From assembly GCF_003610235.1 (NCBI RefSeq), contig NZ_RAPR01000001.1, positions 8,556,001 to 8,620,000 of the forward strand: a stretch of 64,000 nucleotides of DNA, in the 5' to 3' direction. A program made the translations under genes and the position numbers. The stretch is from Catellatospora citrea. GTDB lineage: Bacteria; Actinomycetota; Actinomycetes; Mycobacteriales; Micromonosporaceae. Shown piece after piece: positions 45,468-55,388 of the stretch. The stretch's first letter is position 1; the number at the start of each line of letters is the position of its first letter. A model generated the notes under the pieces. The model did no database searches, was not told where the DNA came from, and saw nothing but the letters and a program-made list of their open reading frames with translations.

Positions 45468-45560
45468 ATGCCTACATATCCTATCGGTCAAGTATGAATT
45501 ACATAGTGGGATGCGGCGGCAGGCGACGCGGGTACCTCGAATGCCTACTTTGCCTATCGG
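45468..45560. promoter_or_regulatory. Direct repeat pair in the divergent transporter/carbonic anhydrase promoter region
   Basis: Two 20-base sites, 45468-45487 and 45541-45560, share ATGCCTAC, four variable bases and CTATCGG (17 of 20 identical). The second overlaps TTGCCT (45550-45555), 16 bases before TAGCCT (45572-45577), the probable carbonic anhydrase promoter. Likely operators of a sulfur-responsive regulator that is not in the window. Confidence 0.5.
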
Positions 45561-45615
45561 GATGGTGGGTCTAGCCTCGAGCTGAGGGATGCACGACTAT
45601 CGAATGGAGTGCGAG

Positions 45616-46113
45616 ATGTCGGTGACCGACGAACTGCTGGCCAACGCCCAGCGCTACCAGGCCGAGTTCACCAGGGGCGATCTGCCGTTGCCGCCCGCCC
45701 GCGGGGTGGCGGTGCTCGCCTGCATGGACGCCCGGCTCAACCCGTACGGCCTGCTCGGGCTCGCCGAAGGCGACGCGCACGTGATCCGCAACGCCGGGGG
45801 CGTGGTGACCGCCGATGAGCTGCGCAGCCTCGCCATCAGCCAGCGCCTGCTCGGCACGCGCGAGATCGTGCTGATCCACCACACCGACTGCGGCATGCTG
45901 ACCTTCACCGACGATGGACTCAAGGACAGCATCGCCAAGGAGACCGGTGTCCGACCGCCTTGGGCAACCGAGGCCTTCACCGACCTCGACGAAGACGTGC
46001 GCCAGTCGGTGCGACGGATCCTCGCGGACCCGTTCCTTCCGGTGAAGGACTCAGTCCGTGGGTTCGTCTACGACGTGAGAACCGGCGGGCTGCGCGAGGT
46101 CGCGCCCGCCTGA
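45616..46113 (+). CDS. Beta-carbonic anhydrase family protein
   Basis: 165 residues; ATG 45616 with GGAG at 6 bases (ATG 45604 possible). Zinc and active-site residues Cys36, Asp38, Arg40 (CMDAR) and His89, Cys92 (HHTDCGM) are intact. Short, type-II-like member similar to mycobacterial Rv1284, a gene linked to sulfur metabolism; that and the divergent sulfonate transporter suggest a shared role. It would interconvert CO2 and bicarbonate. Confidence 0.92.
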   Translation: MSVTDELLANAQRYQAEFTRGDLPLPPARGVAVLACMDARLNPYGLLGLAEGDAHVIRNAGGVVTADELRSLAISQRLLGTREIVLIHHTDCGMLTFTDDGLKDSIAKETGVRPPWATEAFTDLDEDVRQSVRRILADPFLPVKDSVRGFVYDVRTGGLREVAPA

Positions 46114-46129
46114 GCGGTGCGGACAGTGT

Positions 46130-46167
46130 GGCCGGCGGTCGCTCACCCCCGTCAGCGACCGCCGGCC
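46130..46167 (+). terminator. Hairpin terminator after the carbonic anhydrase gene
   Basis: Perfect 14-bp arms with a 10-base loop; outer bases (GGACAGTG and CACTGTCC) extend the stem. The rest of the 412-base gap up to 46525 contains only a 14-bp palindrome (next entry) and no supported gene. Confidence 0.75.
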
Positions 46168-46413
46168 TTCACTGTCCGGGTGGACGCCGTCCCCCAACGG
46201 CATCTGTCCACCCATCCCCCTGTGCACTTCGCTCGGCGCCACCAACCGGAAGACGAGTCCTCCGGCCGGGCCGGCCCGCTGGGACCCCCGGGGCCTTCAT
46301 CGAGCGTCGCGCCACTGGTGGAAACGTTATGTCGCCTGACCTGCGAGTGTCCAGGCTCAGACCAAGATTCTTTCACGGAAAGTAGTCGAGGCATCTACGG
46401 TGAGTGCTGCGAT

Positions 46414-46427
46414 GTGACCGCGGTCAC
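46414..46427. promoter_or_regulatory. GTGACCGCGGTCAC perfect palindrome
   Basis: A 14-bp perfect palindrome about 100 bases before the phosphatase gene; possible operator, no regulator assigned. Confidence 0.3.
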
Positions 46428-46525
46428 CGGGTGCCAGGATGGCGATCACGGCTTGGTCGAGGCGCGCCGCGGGCCGTCGGCACCGCTACGCTCTGGAGGC
46501 CACGGGGCGATGCGGAGGAGGCGGC

Positions 46526-48067
46526 GTGAACGCGGCGGGCGAAGCGCGCGAGCCCTCGGGCCTGCCCTCCGGCGAGGCGGCCACACCGTTCGTGCGTGAG
46601 CTGCTGTCCGGCCTTCCTGCCAGCTGCAGCTGGCTGCTGCCGGTCATCGACGCTGAAGGAACGGTGATCGACTTCCGGATCGCCGCGGTCGGCTCCCGCG
46701 CCGACGACGTCGGCGGTCGCAGCGGTCAGGACCGGGTCGGCCGGACGATGGCGCAGCTGTATCCCATGCTGGTGGGGGAGCCGCTGTGGCAGCTGTACCA
46801 CCAGGTGCTGGCAGACGGCGTGCCCGGCCGGTTGCCGGACTTCAGCTACGCCGCCGACCAGCGTGGCATCGTCGCTACGTCGCTGTTCGACATCACGGTG
46901 CACCGGGCGTGCGGCGGCCTGCTGGTGTACTGGCAGCGCCTGGACGAGGATCTGCGCCGGCTCGAACAGACCGAGACCCTGGGCGGCCTGGGCTGGGGCG
47001 AGACCGACCTGAACACCGGCGAGACGACCTGGTCCCCGGGCATGTACCGGATCTTCGAACGCGACCCGGCGCTCGGCCCGCTGAGCCGCCGAGCGCAAGC
47101 CGACATGATCATCGCGGAGGACCAGCCGCTGCGCGAGACGGCCTGGCAGATCCTCGACAGCGGCACGATCTCCGATCTGACCCTGCGCGTGCGCATCGGG
47201 GACGAGGTCAAGCACCTGCGGCTGGTCGCCGACATCGCGCGCGACCCGTCCGGCCACCCGGTGAAGGTGTACGGCGTCGTGCAGGACGTGACCGCGCGGG
47301 AGACGACCCGCACGGCGATGGACCGGCTCCGCGAACAGCTGCACACCCAGGAGCTGACCATGCTGGCCGAACACCGGCTGGCCGGCCGCCTGCAGCAGAT
47401 CATCCAGCCGGTGCCCGAGGACGTCATCGAGCTGGGCTGCCTGCAGGCGCTGGTGCGCTACCTGCCGGCCGAGAACTCCGTCCGGGTCGGCGGTGACTGG
47501 TACCACGCCCTCCCCCTGCCGACGGGCCAGGTGCTGCTGGCCGTCGGCGACGTGGTCGGGCACGGCCTGCCCGCGGCCACCGCCATGGCCCACCTGCGCT
47601 ACTCGCTGACGGCGTGGACGTCGGTCGGCATCGGCGACCCGGGCCAGTTGCTGCGCCACATGAACACGCTGTGCCTGCAGCTGAACACCACCGCCACCGC
47701 CGTCATCGCGGTGTACGACCCCGCGGACGGCACGCTGGTCTGGGCCCGGGCCGGTCACCCCCTGCCACTGCTCGGCAGCGCCGGCGCCGCCCGGCCGCTG
47801 CCCTGGCTGGACGGCCTGCTGCTGGGCGCCTCGCCGCGGGCCGAATACCAGCAGGGACACCTGCGGCTACAGCCGCAGGACGTGCTGCTGCTCTACACTG
47901 ACGGACTGATCGAACGGCGCGCCGACGACGAGGACCAGACGATGCACGAGGTGACCCGGGCCCTGTCGATCCTCAGCGGCGACGCCGCACGTCCACTGAC
48001 CACGCTGCTGCCGCCGCCGAACCCGCACGACGACACCTGCGTCCTGGCCGCCCGCATCAGGCGCTGA
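46526..48067 (+). CDS. PAS-domain SpoIIE-type PP2C phosphatase
   Basis: 513 residues; GTG 46526 preceded by GGAGGAG. An N-terminal sensor region, a PAS domain at about 148-260 (GWGETDLNTGETTWSPGMYRIF, VKVYGVVQDVTAR), then the PPM phosphatase (VGGDWYHALPLPTGQVLLAVGDVVGHGLPAA with metal-binding Asp residues, LLLYTDGLIERR, NPHDDTCVLAARI). It should dephosphorylate STAS antagonists such as the one at 48478. Convergent with that module. Confidence 0.92.
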   Translation: MNAAGEAREPSGLPSGEAATPFVRELLSGLPASCSWLLPVIDAEGTVIDFRIAAVGSRADDVGGRSGQDRVGRTMAQLYPMLVGEPLWQLYHQVLADGVPGRLPDFSYAADQRGIVATSLFDITVHRACGGLLVYWQRLDEDLRRLEQTETLGGLGWGETDLNTGETTWSPGMYRIFERDPALGPLSRRAQADMIIAEDQPLRETAWQILDSGTISDLTLRVRIGDEVKHLRLVADIARDPSGHPVKVYGVVQDVTARETTRTAMDRLREQLHTQELTMLAEHRLAGRLQQIIQPVPEDVIELGCLQALVRYLPAENSVRVGGDWYHALPLPTGQVLLAVGDVVGHGLPAATAMAHLRYSLTAWTSVGIGDPGQLLRHMNTLCLQLNTTATAVIAVYDPADGTLVWARAGHPLPLLGSAGAARPLPWLDGLLLGASPRAEYQQGHLRLQPQDVLLLYTDGLIERRADDEDQTMHEVTRALSILSGDAARPLTTLLPPPNPHDDTCVLAARIRR

Positions 48068-48083
48068 CCGGCCGATCGCCCGG

Positions 48084-48488
48084 TCACAGCCGCATCCGCA
48101 CCTGGACCACGGTCGCCTGAGCGGTGCGGTACGTGCGCACCTCGTCGCAGACCTCGTCCACGAGCGCCAGCCCACGCCCGCTGGGCGCGTCCGCCGCCGG
48201 CATCCGGGCAGCCGCCGGCCTGCTGCCGACGGGGCCCTGGTCGTGCAGCTCGCAGACGATCTCGCCCGGCTCCGCCCACAGCACCATGGTGCCGCCGCCG
48301 GCCGTGTATAGCAGGGTGTTGGTGGCCAACTCGCTGACGGCCAGGGCCAGCAGCCCGGAGCGCGACGGCGGCAGGCCCGCCCGTTCCGCGTACGAGGTGA
48401 CGTAGGTGCGCAGCGTCCCCAGATCGCCGGGCTCGCGGTAGGCGATGCGGTGCGGTTCGGCGGTGAAGGCGGGCGGCTCAGTGCTCAT
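48084..48488 (-). CDS. RsbW-type anti-sigma regulatory ATPase
   Basis: 134 residues, GHKL fold: LALAVSELATNTLLYTAGGG holds the N-box (ELATN), and DQGP / GRGLALVDEV the G boxes. Binds a sigma factor or another partner and phosphorylates the STAS protein encoded just upstream; the genes overlap by 11 bases. Confidence 0.9.
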   Translation of the reverse strand: MSTEPPAFTAEPHRIAYREPGDLGTLRTYVTSYAERAGLPPSRSGLLALAVSELATNTLLYTAGGGTMVLWAEPGEIVCELHDQGPVGSRPAAARMPAADAPSGRGLALVDEVCDEVRTYRTAQATVVQVRMRL

Positions 48489-48843
48489 GGCCGTGTCCAG
48501 GGGTCGGTGGGGCCAGCAGTTCGGCGACTCCGGTCAGTGTCAGCACCTGGGAGACCACGCCGCTGGCTCCCGTGAGGTACAGCGTGCGCCCGTGCTGCGT
48601 GGCGTGGCGGTATCCGGTGACCATGGCGTGGATGCCGCTGGAGTCGAGGAAGCCGACGGCCGTGAGGTCGAGCTGCACCGCGGGGTGGTCCGCCAGCGCG
48701 GACGTGATCGCCTGCTGCAGTTCCGGCAGGCTGGACCGGTCGCAGTCGCCGACCAGGCGCAGCACGATGCGGTCTGACAGCGGCTCCGCGCTGAAACGGA
48801 ACGGCACCACTTCACCACCCAGATAGCTGCAGCGACCGGTCAC
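48478..48843 (-). CDS. STAS-domain anti-sigma factor antagonist
   Basis: About 121 residues from GTG 48843 (GAGG at suitable distance); GTG 48810 is possible. RIVLRLVGDCDRSSLPEL and LDLTAVGFLDSSGIHAMV, with the phosphorylatable Ser in LDSSG, define the domain. Forms a partner switch with the ATPase and phosphatase next to it. Confidence 0.88.
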   Translation of the reverse strand: MTGRCSYLGGEVVPFRFSAEPLSDRIVLRLVGDCDRSSLPELQQAITSALADHPAVQLDLTAVGFLDSSGIHAMVTGYRHATQHGRTLYLTGASGVVSQVLTLTGVAELLAPPTPGHGHEH

Positions 48844-48892
48844 GACATCCTCGCACCTCGCCACCGGGAACGCACAACCCAGGCCGCGCGGG

Positions 48893-49627
48893 TCAGGCAG
48901 ACGTGGTGGCGTGCAGGAGGTGGTCCGCCCACATGCGATAGCCGGCGGCGCTGGGGTGGAAGCCGTCCTCGGCATAGAGGTCGGGGCTGTCGATCCGCGG
49001 TGAGGGCACGTGGACCGTGGACGGTGCGGCCGCGGCGACCCGAGCGAGGCGGAGATCGAGGTGCCGTGCGTGCCTGGCCAGCACCGCGCGCGTCGGCTGG
49101 GGCAGCGACGGGAAACCGGCGAGATCCGGAACACCGGCCAGAATGATGCGACCACCGGGGCGCAAGCACCTTGCCAGCGCGGTGACGAGCGCGGCGACGT
49201 CCCGCTGCCACGCTCGTGCCGACCGCATCTCCAGGACGTCGTTGACGCCGAGAGCGACCACCGCGACGTCGTAGGAGTCGCCGGACACCTGCGGCAGCAG
49301 GCCGCGTAGCGCCTGCCGGGCGTTCGACCCGGTCCGCGCGGCGACTCGCCAGGTCACCGGGCGTCCGCTGTGCCGGGCCAGGCCCGCGGCCAGTGCGGGG
49401 GCCAGCCCTGCGGACTGCTCGGACACGCCGACACCGGCGGCGGTCGACTCGCCGAGCAGCAACACCGCCAGCGCTTCACGGGGTCCGGCGCCCTCGACGC
49501 CGTGCCGGTCACCACCGGCCTCGGGCAGCACGGGCGTCCGGCGGCGCACCCGGACGCCCTGCGTGATCAGCACCGGTGCCAGCGCATACGCGAGGGGACG
49601 GCTGGCACGTACGGCGATCTGTCCCAT
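48893..49627 (-). CDS. SGNH/GDSL-family hydrolase
   Basis: 244 residues from ATG 49627. Block I is LLLGESTAAGVG with the nucleophile Ser in GES in place of the usual GDS; GVNDVLE supplies the Asn, and DGFHPSAAGYRMWAD the Asp/His pair. An N-terminal hydrophobic stretch (RPLAYALAPVLITQGV) could be a signal anchor. Esterase or lipase of unknown substrate. Confidence 0.88.
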   Translation of the reverse strand: MGQIAVRASRPLAYALAPVLITQGVRVRRRTPVLPEAGGDRHGVEGAGPREALAVLLLGESTAAGVGVSEQSAGLAPALAAGLARHSGRPVTWRVAARTGSNARQALRGLLPQVSGDSYDVAVVALGVNDVLEMRSARAWQRDVAALVTALARCLRPGGRIILAGVPDLAGFPSLPQPTRAVLARHARHLDLRLARVAAAAPSTVHVPSPRIDSPDLYAEDGFHPSAAGYRMWADHLLHATTSA

Positions 49628-49665
49628 GCCGCGGATGCTAACAGCGGCCCGGACGCGGTCGGCGT

Positions 49666-50088
49666 TCACCGGGACTGGGCCGTCACCCGGTAGTTGATCT
49701 CCACGAGGTCGTGGGAGTAGATCGGCGTCCGGAAGGTCAGCCGCAGCCAGCGGTGCTCGCCGCCGCGCGGGTCGGCCGCCACCTCGATGCGCTCGTCGCA
49801 CGCGCCGACGTGCACCGCGGAGATGTTGCCGGTGCTGCGGAAACGGCGCACGCCGAGCTCCACCGACAGCGTTTGCGGCGGCTGCGGGTAGGGCAGGCTG
49901 TCGGGCAGGAAGACCGAGATCTCCTGCAGGTCGTCGAGGCGCACCGCACCGCGGAAGGCCGTGGAGCGGGCCAGGCTGACGTGTCCGCTGTAGACGGTCG
50001 TGTGGACCGGCTCGCCCGTCGTGGGGTCGACGCCGTCGAGGAAGGCGCGTGCTCCAGGCACGACGGCGCGCAGCTCCAGGAAGTCCAC
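49666..50088 (-). CDS. Hypothetical protein
   Basis: 140 residues, predicted mostly beta (VHTTVYSGHVSL, LSVELGVRRFR, WLRLTFRTPIYSHDLVEINYRV). Codon usage is typical of its neighbours. No family recognised. Confidence 0.7.
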   Translation of the reverse strand: MDFLELRAVVPGARAFLDGVDPTTGEPVHTTVYSGHVSLARSTAFRGAVRLDDLQEISVFLPDSLPYPQPPQTLSVELGVRRFRSTGNISAVHVGACDERIEVAADPRGGEHRWLRLTFRTPIYSHDLVEINYRVTAQSR

Positions 50089-50156
50089 GCGGGCAGATTA
50101 ACCGTCGGCGTACGGCCGCACAGTCGGCTGACCGACCCACCGCCGGGGCCGGTCGC

Positions 50157-50753
50157 CTAGCGGGAGATGCCGAGCGACGCGATGAGGTCCTCGTGGAGCT
50201 CGAACCAGGCCCGGTGGCAGGAGTCGACCTCCATGCCGGTGATCCACACCGGATCTTCCGAGGCCCGGGCGAGCGCACCGGCGAAGCGGTGGTGATAGCC
50301 GCCGAACCGGGTCAGGTGTGCGGTCAGCCGCCGCTCCAGCGGGTGTAGGTCGTACGCGATCTCGACGAGCTGGGCGAGGACGTCGCCGGTGGGCGCGGGC
50401 GCGGCGGCGTCCATGGAGCCGAGCTGCCACGACGTGAACGCCTGGGTCGCCTGCCCGTTGAGCGGGAGGAAGTCGTCGTGGACGGCGGCGACGGACTCGC
50501 GGGCGCCGACCCGGTCGAGTTCCTCCCGCAGTCCGGTCTCGTTGCGGCGGCGGCCCGCCTCGGTCAGCGACCAGCCCTTCAAGCCGGCGAAGGCGGCCCT
50601 GGTGACCCACCCGTACGCCTCGGCGTCGAGCAGGTCCTCCTGGGTCTGCGCGGCGTCGAGGCCGAAGCGGGCGGCGACGCCGCCGGTATCGGCGAATCCC
50701 TTGAGCCGGACGGCGTGCAGCACCAGCAGGTCCGGGGACGACGGGTGGGGCAT
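50157..50753 (-). CDS. Winged-helix-like protein coupled to a PEP-utilising domain protein
   Basis: 198 residues. The first 75 residues (LLVLHAVRLKGFADTGGVAARFGLD, LLDAEAYGWV, WSLTEAGRRR) look like a winged helix; the rest is helical with conserved-looking HxxHxR features (GGYHHRFAGALAR). The ATG overlaps the stop of the gene at 50753-51097 (TGATG), so they are co-translated. Confidence 0.78.
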   Translation of the reverse strand: MPHPSSPDLLVLHAVRLKGFADTGGVAARFGLDAAQTQEDLLDAEAYGWVTRAAFAGLKGWSLTEAGRRRNETGLREELDRVGARESVAAVHDDFLPLNGQATQAFTSWQLGSMDAAAPAPTGDVLAQLVEIAYDLHPLERRLTAHLTRFGGYHHRFAGALARASEDPVWITGMEVDSCHRAWFELHEDLIASLGISR

Positions 50754-51097
50754 CAGCGCGTCTCGTCCGCCGCGACGGTGCCGAGCGTGCCGTCGACGGC
50801 GATCCGCGCCCCGTCGACCAGCCGGGTCATCGCGCCGGCGGCGCCGACCACGGCGGGGATCCGGTACTCGCGGGCGACGATCGCCGCGTGGCTCAGCAGA
50901 CCACCGGTCTCGGTGACGACGGCGGCGGCGAGCCGGAACAGGGGAGTCCAGGCCAGATCGGTGGTCCGGCAGACGAGCACGTCGCCGGGCCGCACGCGGG
51001 CGAAGTCGGCCAGGGACCGCACCACTCTCGCGGGTCCGCTGGCCCGGCCGGGGCTGCTGGGCACACCGGTGACGACGTCAGGCGTCGGGTCGGTCAT
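50753..51097 (-). CDS. Stand-alone PEP-utilising enzyme mobile (phosphohistidine) domain protein
   Basis: 114 residues; ATG 51097 chosen because homology starts there. GDVLVCRTTDLAWTPLF and TETGGLLSHAAIVAREYRIPAVVG carry the TxGGxxSHxAIxAR signature with the phospho-acceptor His of PEP synthase, PPDK and rifampin phosphotransferase. The ATP-grasp and PEP-binding barrel domains are absent here, so it needs partners or is a phosphate carrier. Confidence 0.88.
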   Translation of the reverse strand: MTDPTPDVVTGVPSSPGRASGPARVVRSLADFARVRPGDVLVCRTTDLAWTPLFRLAAAVVTETGGLLSHAAIVAREYRIPAVVGAAGAMTRLVDGARIAVDGTLGTVAADETR

Positions 51098-51247
51098 ACG
51101 TCGTCGTCCTCGGCGGGTCGGGGTATCAAGCGATCGTGCGTCAGGGTCAACCAGGCACGGCGCGGCCAGCATCGCTTTCCACGGAATGTTTGTCAACGAG
51201 CCGTGGGCGGCGATGCCGGCCGTGTCGCCGTGCCGCGAGGGATCTGG

Positions 51248-52771
51248 TCAGGCCTTCTGCTGCATGCTGGTGCGGGCGGGGTTGGCCTGCTTGGCGGCCT
51301 TGGGGTCCTTCTCGCCCTGCTTGGCGCGGACACCGGCCTCGATGCGGTCGCCGAGTTCCTTGTCGACGTTGTGCCAGTACTGGAACGCCCGCTCCAGCAC
51401 CGGCTCGCTCACCCCGTTGAGCAGGTGCCCGACGATGTTGTCGACCAGCCGCTGCCGGGCGGCGTCGTCGAGCACCTCGCGGACCATCGTGCCGGCCTGT
51501 CCCCAGTCGTCGTCGTCAGGCCGCAGGGTGTATGCCGCGCGGACCATCTCGCCGTCGGAGTACCAGAGCCCGCCGTCGTCGGTCAGCCCCGGTTGCGCCT
51601 GCGGGCCGCCGTAGGAGTTCGGCGCGTACACCGGATCGGACACGTTGACGACGCGCATCGCGCCGTCCTTGGAGTAGCTGTGCACCGGCACCTTGGGCGC
51701 GTTCACCGGGATCTGCTTGTAGTTCACGCCGAGCCGGGCCCGGTGCGCGTCGGCGTAGCTGAACCCGCGGGCGAGCAGCATCTTGTCCGGCGACAGCCCG
51801 GTCCCCGCGACGAGGTTGTTGGGCTCGAACGCGGCCTGCTCGATCTCGGTGTGGTAGTCGCTGACGTTCCGGTTCAGGGTCATCCGGCCGACCTCGTGCA
51901 GCGGGTAGTCGCCGTGCGGCCAGACCTTGGTGAGGTCGAACGGGTTGAACCGGTAGGTCTTGGCGTCCTCGAACGGCATGATCTGCACGTGCAGGGTCCA
52001 GCTCGGGAACTCGCCGGCGGCGATGTGCTCGTAGAGGTCCCGCTGGTGGTAGTCGGTGTCCGCGGACGCCATCTGGTCGCCCTCGTCCTGGGTGAAGAAC
52101 TCGATGCCCTGGTCGGTCTTGAAGTGGTACTTGACCCAGAACCGCTCGCCCCGCGCGTTGATCCACATGTAGGTGTGGCTGCTGTAGCCGTTCATGTGCC
52201 GCCAGCTGCGCGGGATGCCGCGGTCGCCCATCAGCCAGGTGACCTGGTGCGCCGACTCCGGCGACAGCGTCCAGAAGTCCCACTGCATGTCGTGGTCGCG
52301 CAGGTTGTTGTCCGCCCGGCGCTTCTGGGACCGGATGAAGTGCTGGAACTTGAGCGGGTCCCGGATGAAGAAGACGGGCGTGTTGTTGCCGACGATGTCC
52401 AGGTTGCCTTCGTCGGTGTAGAACTTGACCGCGAAACCTCGCGGGTCGCGCCAGGTGTCCGGGCTGCCGCGCTCCCCGGCGACGGTGGAGAACCGGATGA
52501 GCACGTCGGTCTTCGCACCCGGCTGGAACACCGCGGCCCGGGTATGGGCGCTGTGGTCCTGGGTCACCTCGAACGTCCCGAACGCCCCACCGCCCTTGGC
52601 GTGCGGCTGGCGCTCCGGGATGCGCTCGCGGTTGAAGTTGGCCATCTGCTCGAGCAGGTAGTGGTCCTGCAGGAGCAGGGGCCCGTCCGGGCCGACGGTC
52701 AGCGAGTGCTCGTCGCTGGCGACGGGGATACCGGCATCCGTCGTCGTGGGACGGCGGTCCTGTGCGGTCAT
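51248..52771 (-). CDS. katA: Monofunctional haem catalase
   Basis: Converts H2O2 to water and oxygen. 507 residues, the small-subunit clade length. ATG 52771 after AAGGA. Family landmarks: the active-site region is [25 protein letters not shown] (split: residues around [12 protein letters not shown] carry the distal His), [31 protein letters not shown], and the proximal haem-Tyr region [14 protein letters not shown]. The C-terminal tail is Lys/Gln-rich. Monocistronic. Confidence 0.95.
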   Translation of the reverse strand: MTAQDRRPTTTDAGIPVASDEHSLTVGPDGPLLLQDHYLLEQMANFNRERIPERQPHAKGGGAFGTFEVTQDHSAHTRAAVFQPGAKTDVLIRFSTVAGERGSPDTWRDPRGFAVKFYTDEGNLDIVGNNTPVFFIRDPLKFQHFIRSQKRRADNNLRDHDMQWDFWTLSPESAHQVTWLMGDRGIPRSWRHMNGYSSHTYMWINARGERFWVKYHFKTDQGIEFFTQDEGDQMASADTDYHQRDLYEHIAAGEFPSWTLHVQIMPFEDAKTYRFNPFDLTKVWPHGDYPLHEVGRMTLNRNVSDYHTEIEQAAFEPNNLVAGTGLSPDKMLLARGFSYADAHRARLGVNYKQIPVNAPKVPVHSYSKDGAMRVVNVSDPVYAPNSYGGPQAQPGLTDDGGLWYSDGEMVRAAYTLRPDDDDWGQAGTMVREVLDDAARQRLVDNIVGHLLNGVSEPVLERAFQYWHNVDKELGDRIEAGVRAKQGEKDPKAAKQANPARTSMQQKA

Positions 52772-52916
52772 CGGTAGTTCCTTCCTCGCGGACGGATCAC
52801 TGCCCACCCGTGCTGCTCGATCTACTTCTCCCGCTCTTCCTGCCTTGTCGCCTACCCATTTTGCCCCAGATCATGCATATCCGCGGCCGCACGGCTCCAT
52901 CCGGCCGTCCGGTGCT

Positions 52917-53569
52917 TCAGAACGCGGCGATCCCGGCCGGCGCCCGTTCGGCCCTGGTCAGCGCGCGCACCAGGGCCAGCGGGCCGTGCCGTCGGGCGGC
53001 GACCCGCGTGAGCAGATCGATCACCAGCTCGGCCGCGGCGGGGTCCGGCGGGGGAGCGGGCACGTGCACGCTCACTGCCAGGTCGTCGACGTGCACGACC
53101 AGCTCCACGAGACGGCTGAGCAGGAAGTCGTCGTAGGTCAGCGACCAGGCCCAGCCCGGCAGCCGCACCGTACGCGCTACGGGCTCGTCCGCGAGCAGCC
53201 CGGGCAGCCCGGCGACCGCGGCGTCCACGCGGCCCGACAGCGCGGCTGGCCCGTCGGCGGCTGAGGCCTGCGAGCCCCGCCGGATGCGCTGGTGCTCGGG
53301 ATCGTCGTGGCCCGAGTTCATCCAGGCGACACGGTCGTAGTAGGACAGGATGTCCAGCGGCGGGTCCCCGGTCCGGTCCAGGCGCAGGGCGCGCTCGGCG
53401 AAGAAGACCTGCCCGGCTAAATGACCGGCCAGCCCGCTGACGGTGTAGCGGGCCAGGGCGCTCGGGCGGTCCCAGGCCCCCGCGACGGCCGGATCGCGCA
53501 GCAGCTCCGCTGCCGCCCGCGCGGCGTCGAGGTAGTGGCGGCGCACCCGGGCGAGTGCCGCGTCGGCGG

Positions 53570-53573
<4 letters not shown>
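52917..53573 (-). CDS. Maleylpyruvate isomerase-like (mycothiol-dependent, DinB superfamily) protein
   Basis: 218 residues from GTG overlapping the PhzF stop (GTGA). The N-terminal four-helix bundle (RYTVSGLAGHLAGQVFFAERAL; LSRLVELVVHVDDLA with a metal-binding-type His) fits the TIGR03083/MDMPI family, whose members bind mycothiol. Substrate unknown. Confidence 0.82.
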
Positions 53574-54436
<863 letters not shown>

Positions 54437-54508
54437 GCCGCCGACGTTACGTCCGCCCACTGCCATAGGGAACGACGCAGCCGGATGGAGGAGGTATAAC
54501 TCATCGTT

Positions 54509-55354
54509 ATGGCAACCGATCTGGAGACCGGGCTGCTGCGGGCGTTCGCCACCGCGGCGCGCGCCGGGAGCATCAGCCGGGCCGCCGCCGCGCTCGGCCA
54601 CACCCAGCCCTCGCTCAGCCAGCGCTTGCAGAAGCTGGAACGGGCCGTGGGCCAGCGGCTGCTGCACCGCACCGCGAGCGGCGTCGTGCTGACCCGGGCC
54701 GGTGAGGCGCTGCTGCCGTACGCCGAACGGATCCTCGCCCTGTCCGCGCAGGCCCGCACCGTCACCGGCCAGGTGCTGGCCGGGCGGTGCGGTGTCGGCC
54801 TGATCGAGGACCTCACCGCCGCGCCCCTGCCGCAGGCGCTGGCCGACTTCGCCCACGCCAACCCCGGTTCGACCCTCGAACTCGTCAGCGTGCCCGGCCC
54901 GGCCATGCGCCGGGCCTTCGACACGGGCCGGATCCAGCTGGCGCTGGTCGACCCCACTTACCTGCCCGAACCGCCCCGCTGGACGGTGCGCCTGCCGCTG
55001 GCGTGGTCGGCCGCGCCCGGCGTCGACCTCACGCGTGATCCGCTGCCGCTCGTGCTGTTCTCGCCGCCCTGCCGCTGGCGTGCGCCGGTGCTCGACGTGC
55101 TGCGCGCGCACGGGCGGGCCTGGCGGGTGGCGTTCGAGAGCACGAGCCTCGCCGGGGTGCAGGCCGCGGTGCGGGCCGGGCTAGGCGCGGCCGCCCTGCT
55201 GGCGACCAACGTCGCACCCGGCACGGTCGCCCCCGGTCTGCCCGCGCTGCCCGAGGTGGAGCTGGGTCTGGTGCGTGGCGCCGCCACCGACGGCGACCCG
55301 CTGGTCGACGCGGTCGAGGAACTGCTGCGCCGGCTCACCGCCGTGCCCGGGTGA
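54509..55354 (+). CDS. LysR-family transcriptional regulator
   Basis: 281 residues. Winged helix LLRAFATAARAGSISRAAAALGHTQPSLSQRLQKLERAVG followed by a short periplasmic-binding-like effector domain (GCRVGLIEDL region onward). Divergent from the PhzF gene, which it probably regulates. Confidence 0.9.
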   Translation: MATDLETGLLRAFATAARAGSISRAAAALGHTQPSLSQRLQKLERAVGQRLLHRTASGVVLTRAGEALLPYAERILALSAQARTVTGQVLAGRCGVGLIEDLTAAPLPQALADFAHANPGSTLELVSVPGPAMRRAFDTGRIQLALVDPTYLPEPPRWTVRLPLAWSAAPGVDLTRDPLPLVLFSPPCRWRAPVLDVLRAHGRAWRVAFESTSLAGVQAAVRAGLGAAALLATNVAPGTVAPGLPALPEVELGLVRGAATDGDPLVDAVEELLRRLTAVPG

Positions 55355-55388
55355 GGCCGTCGGGGCCACAGTCCCCGCGGCGCACCGC

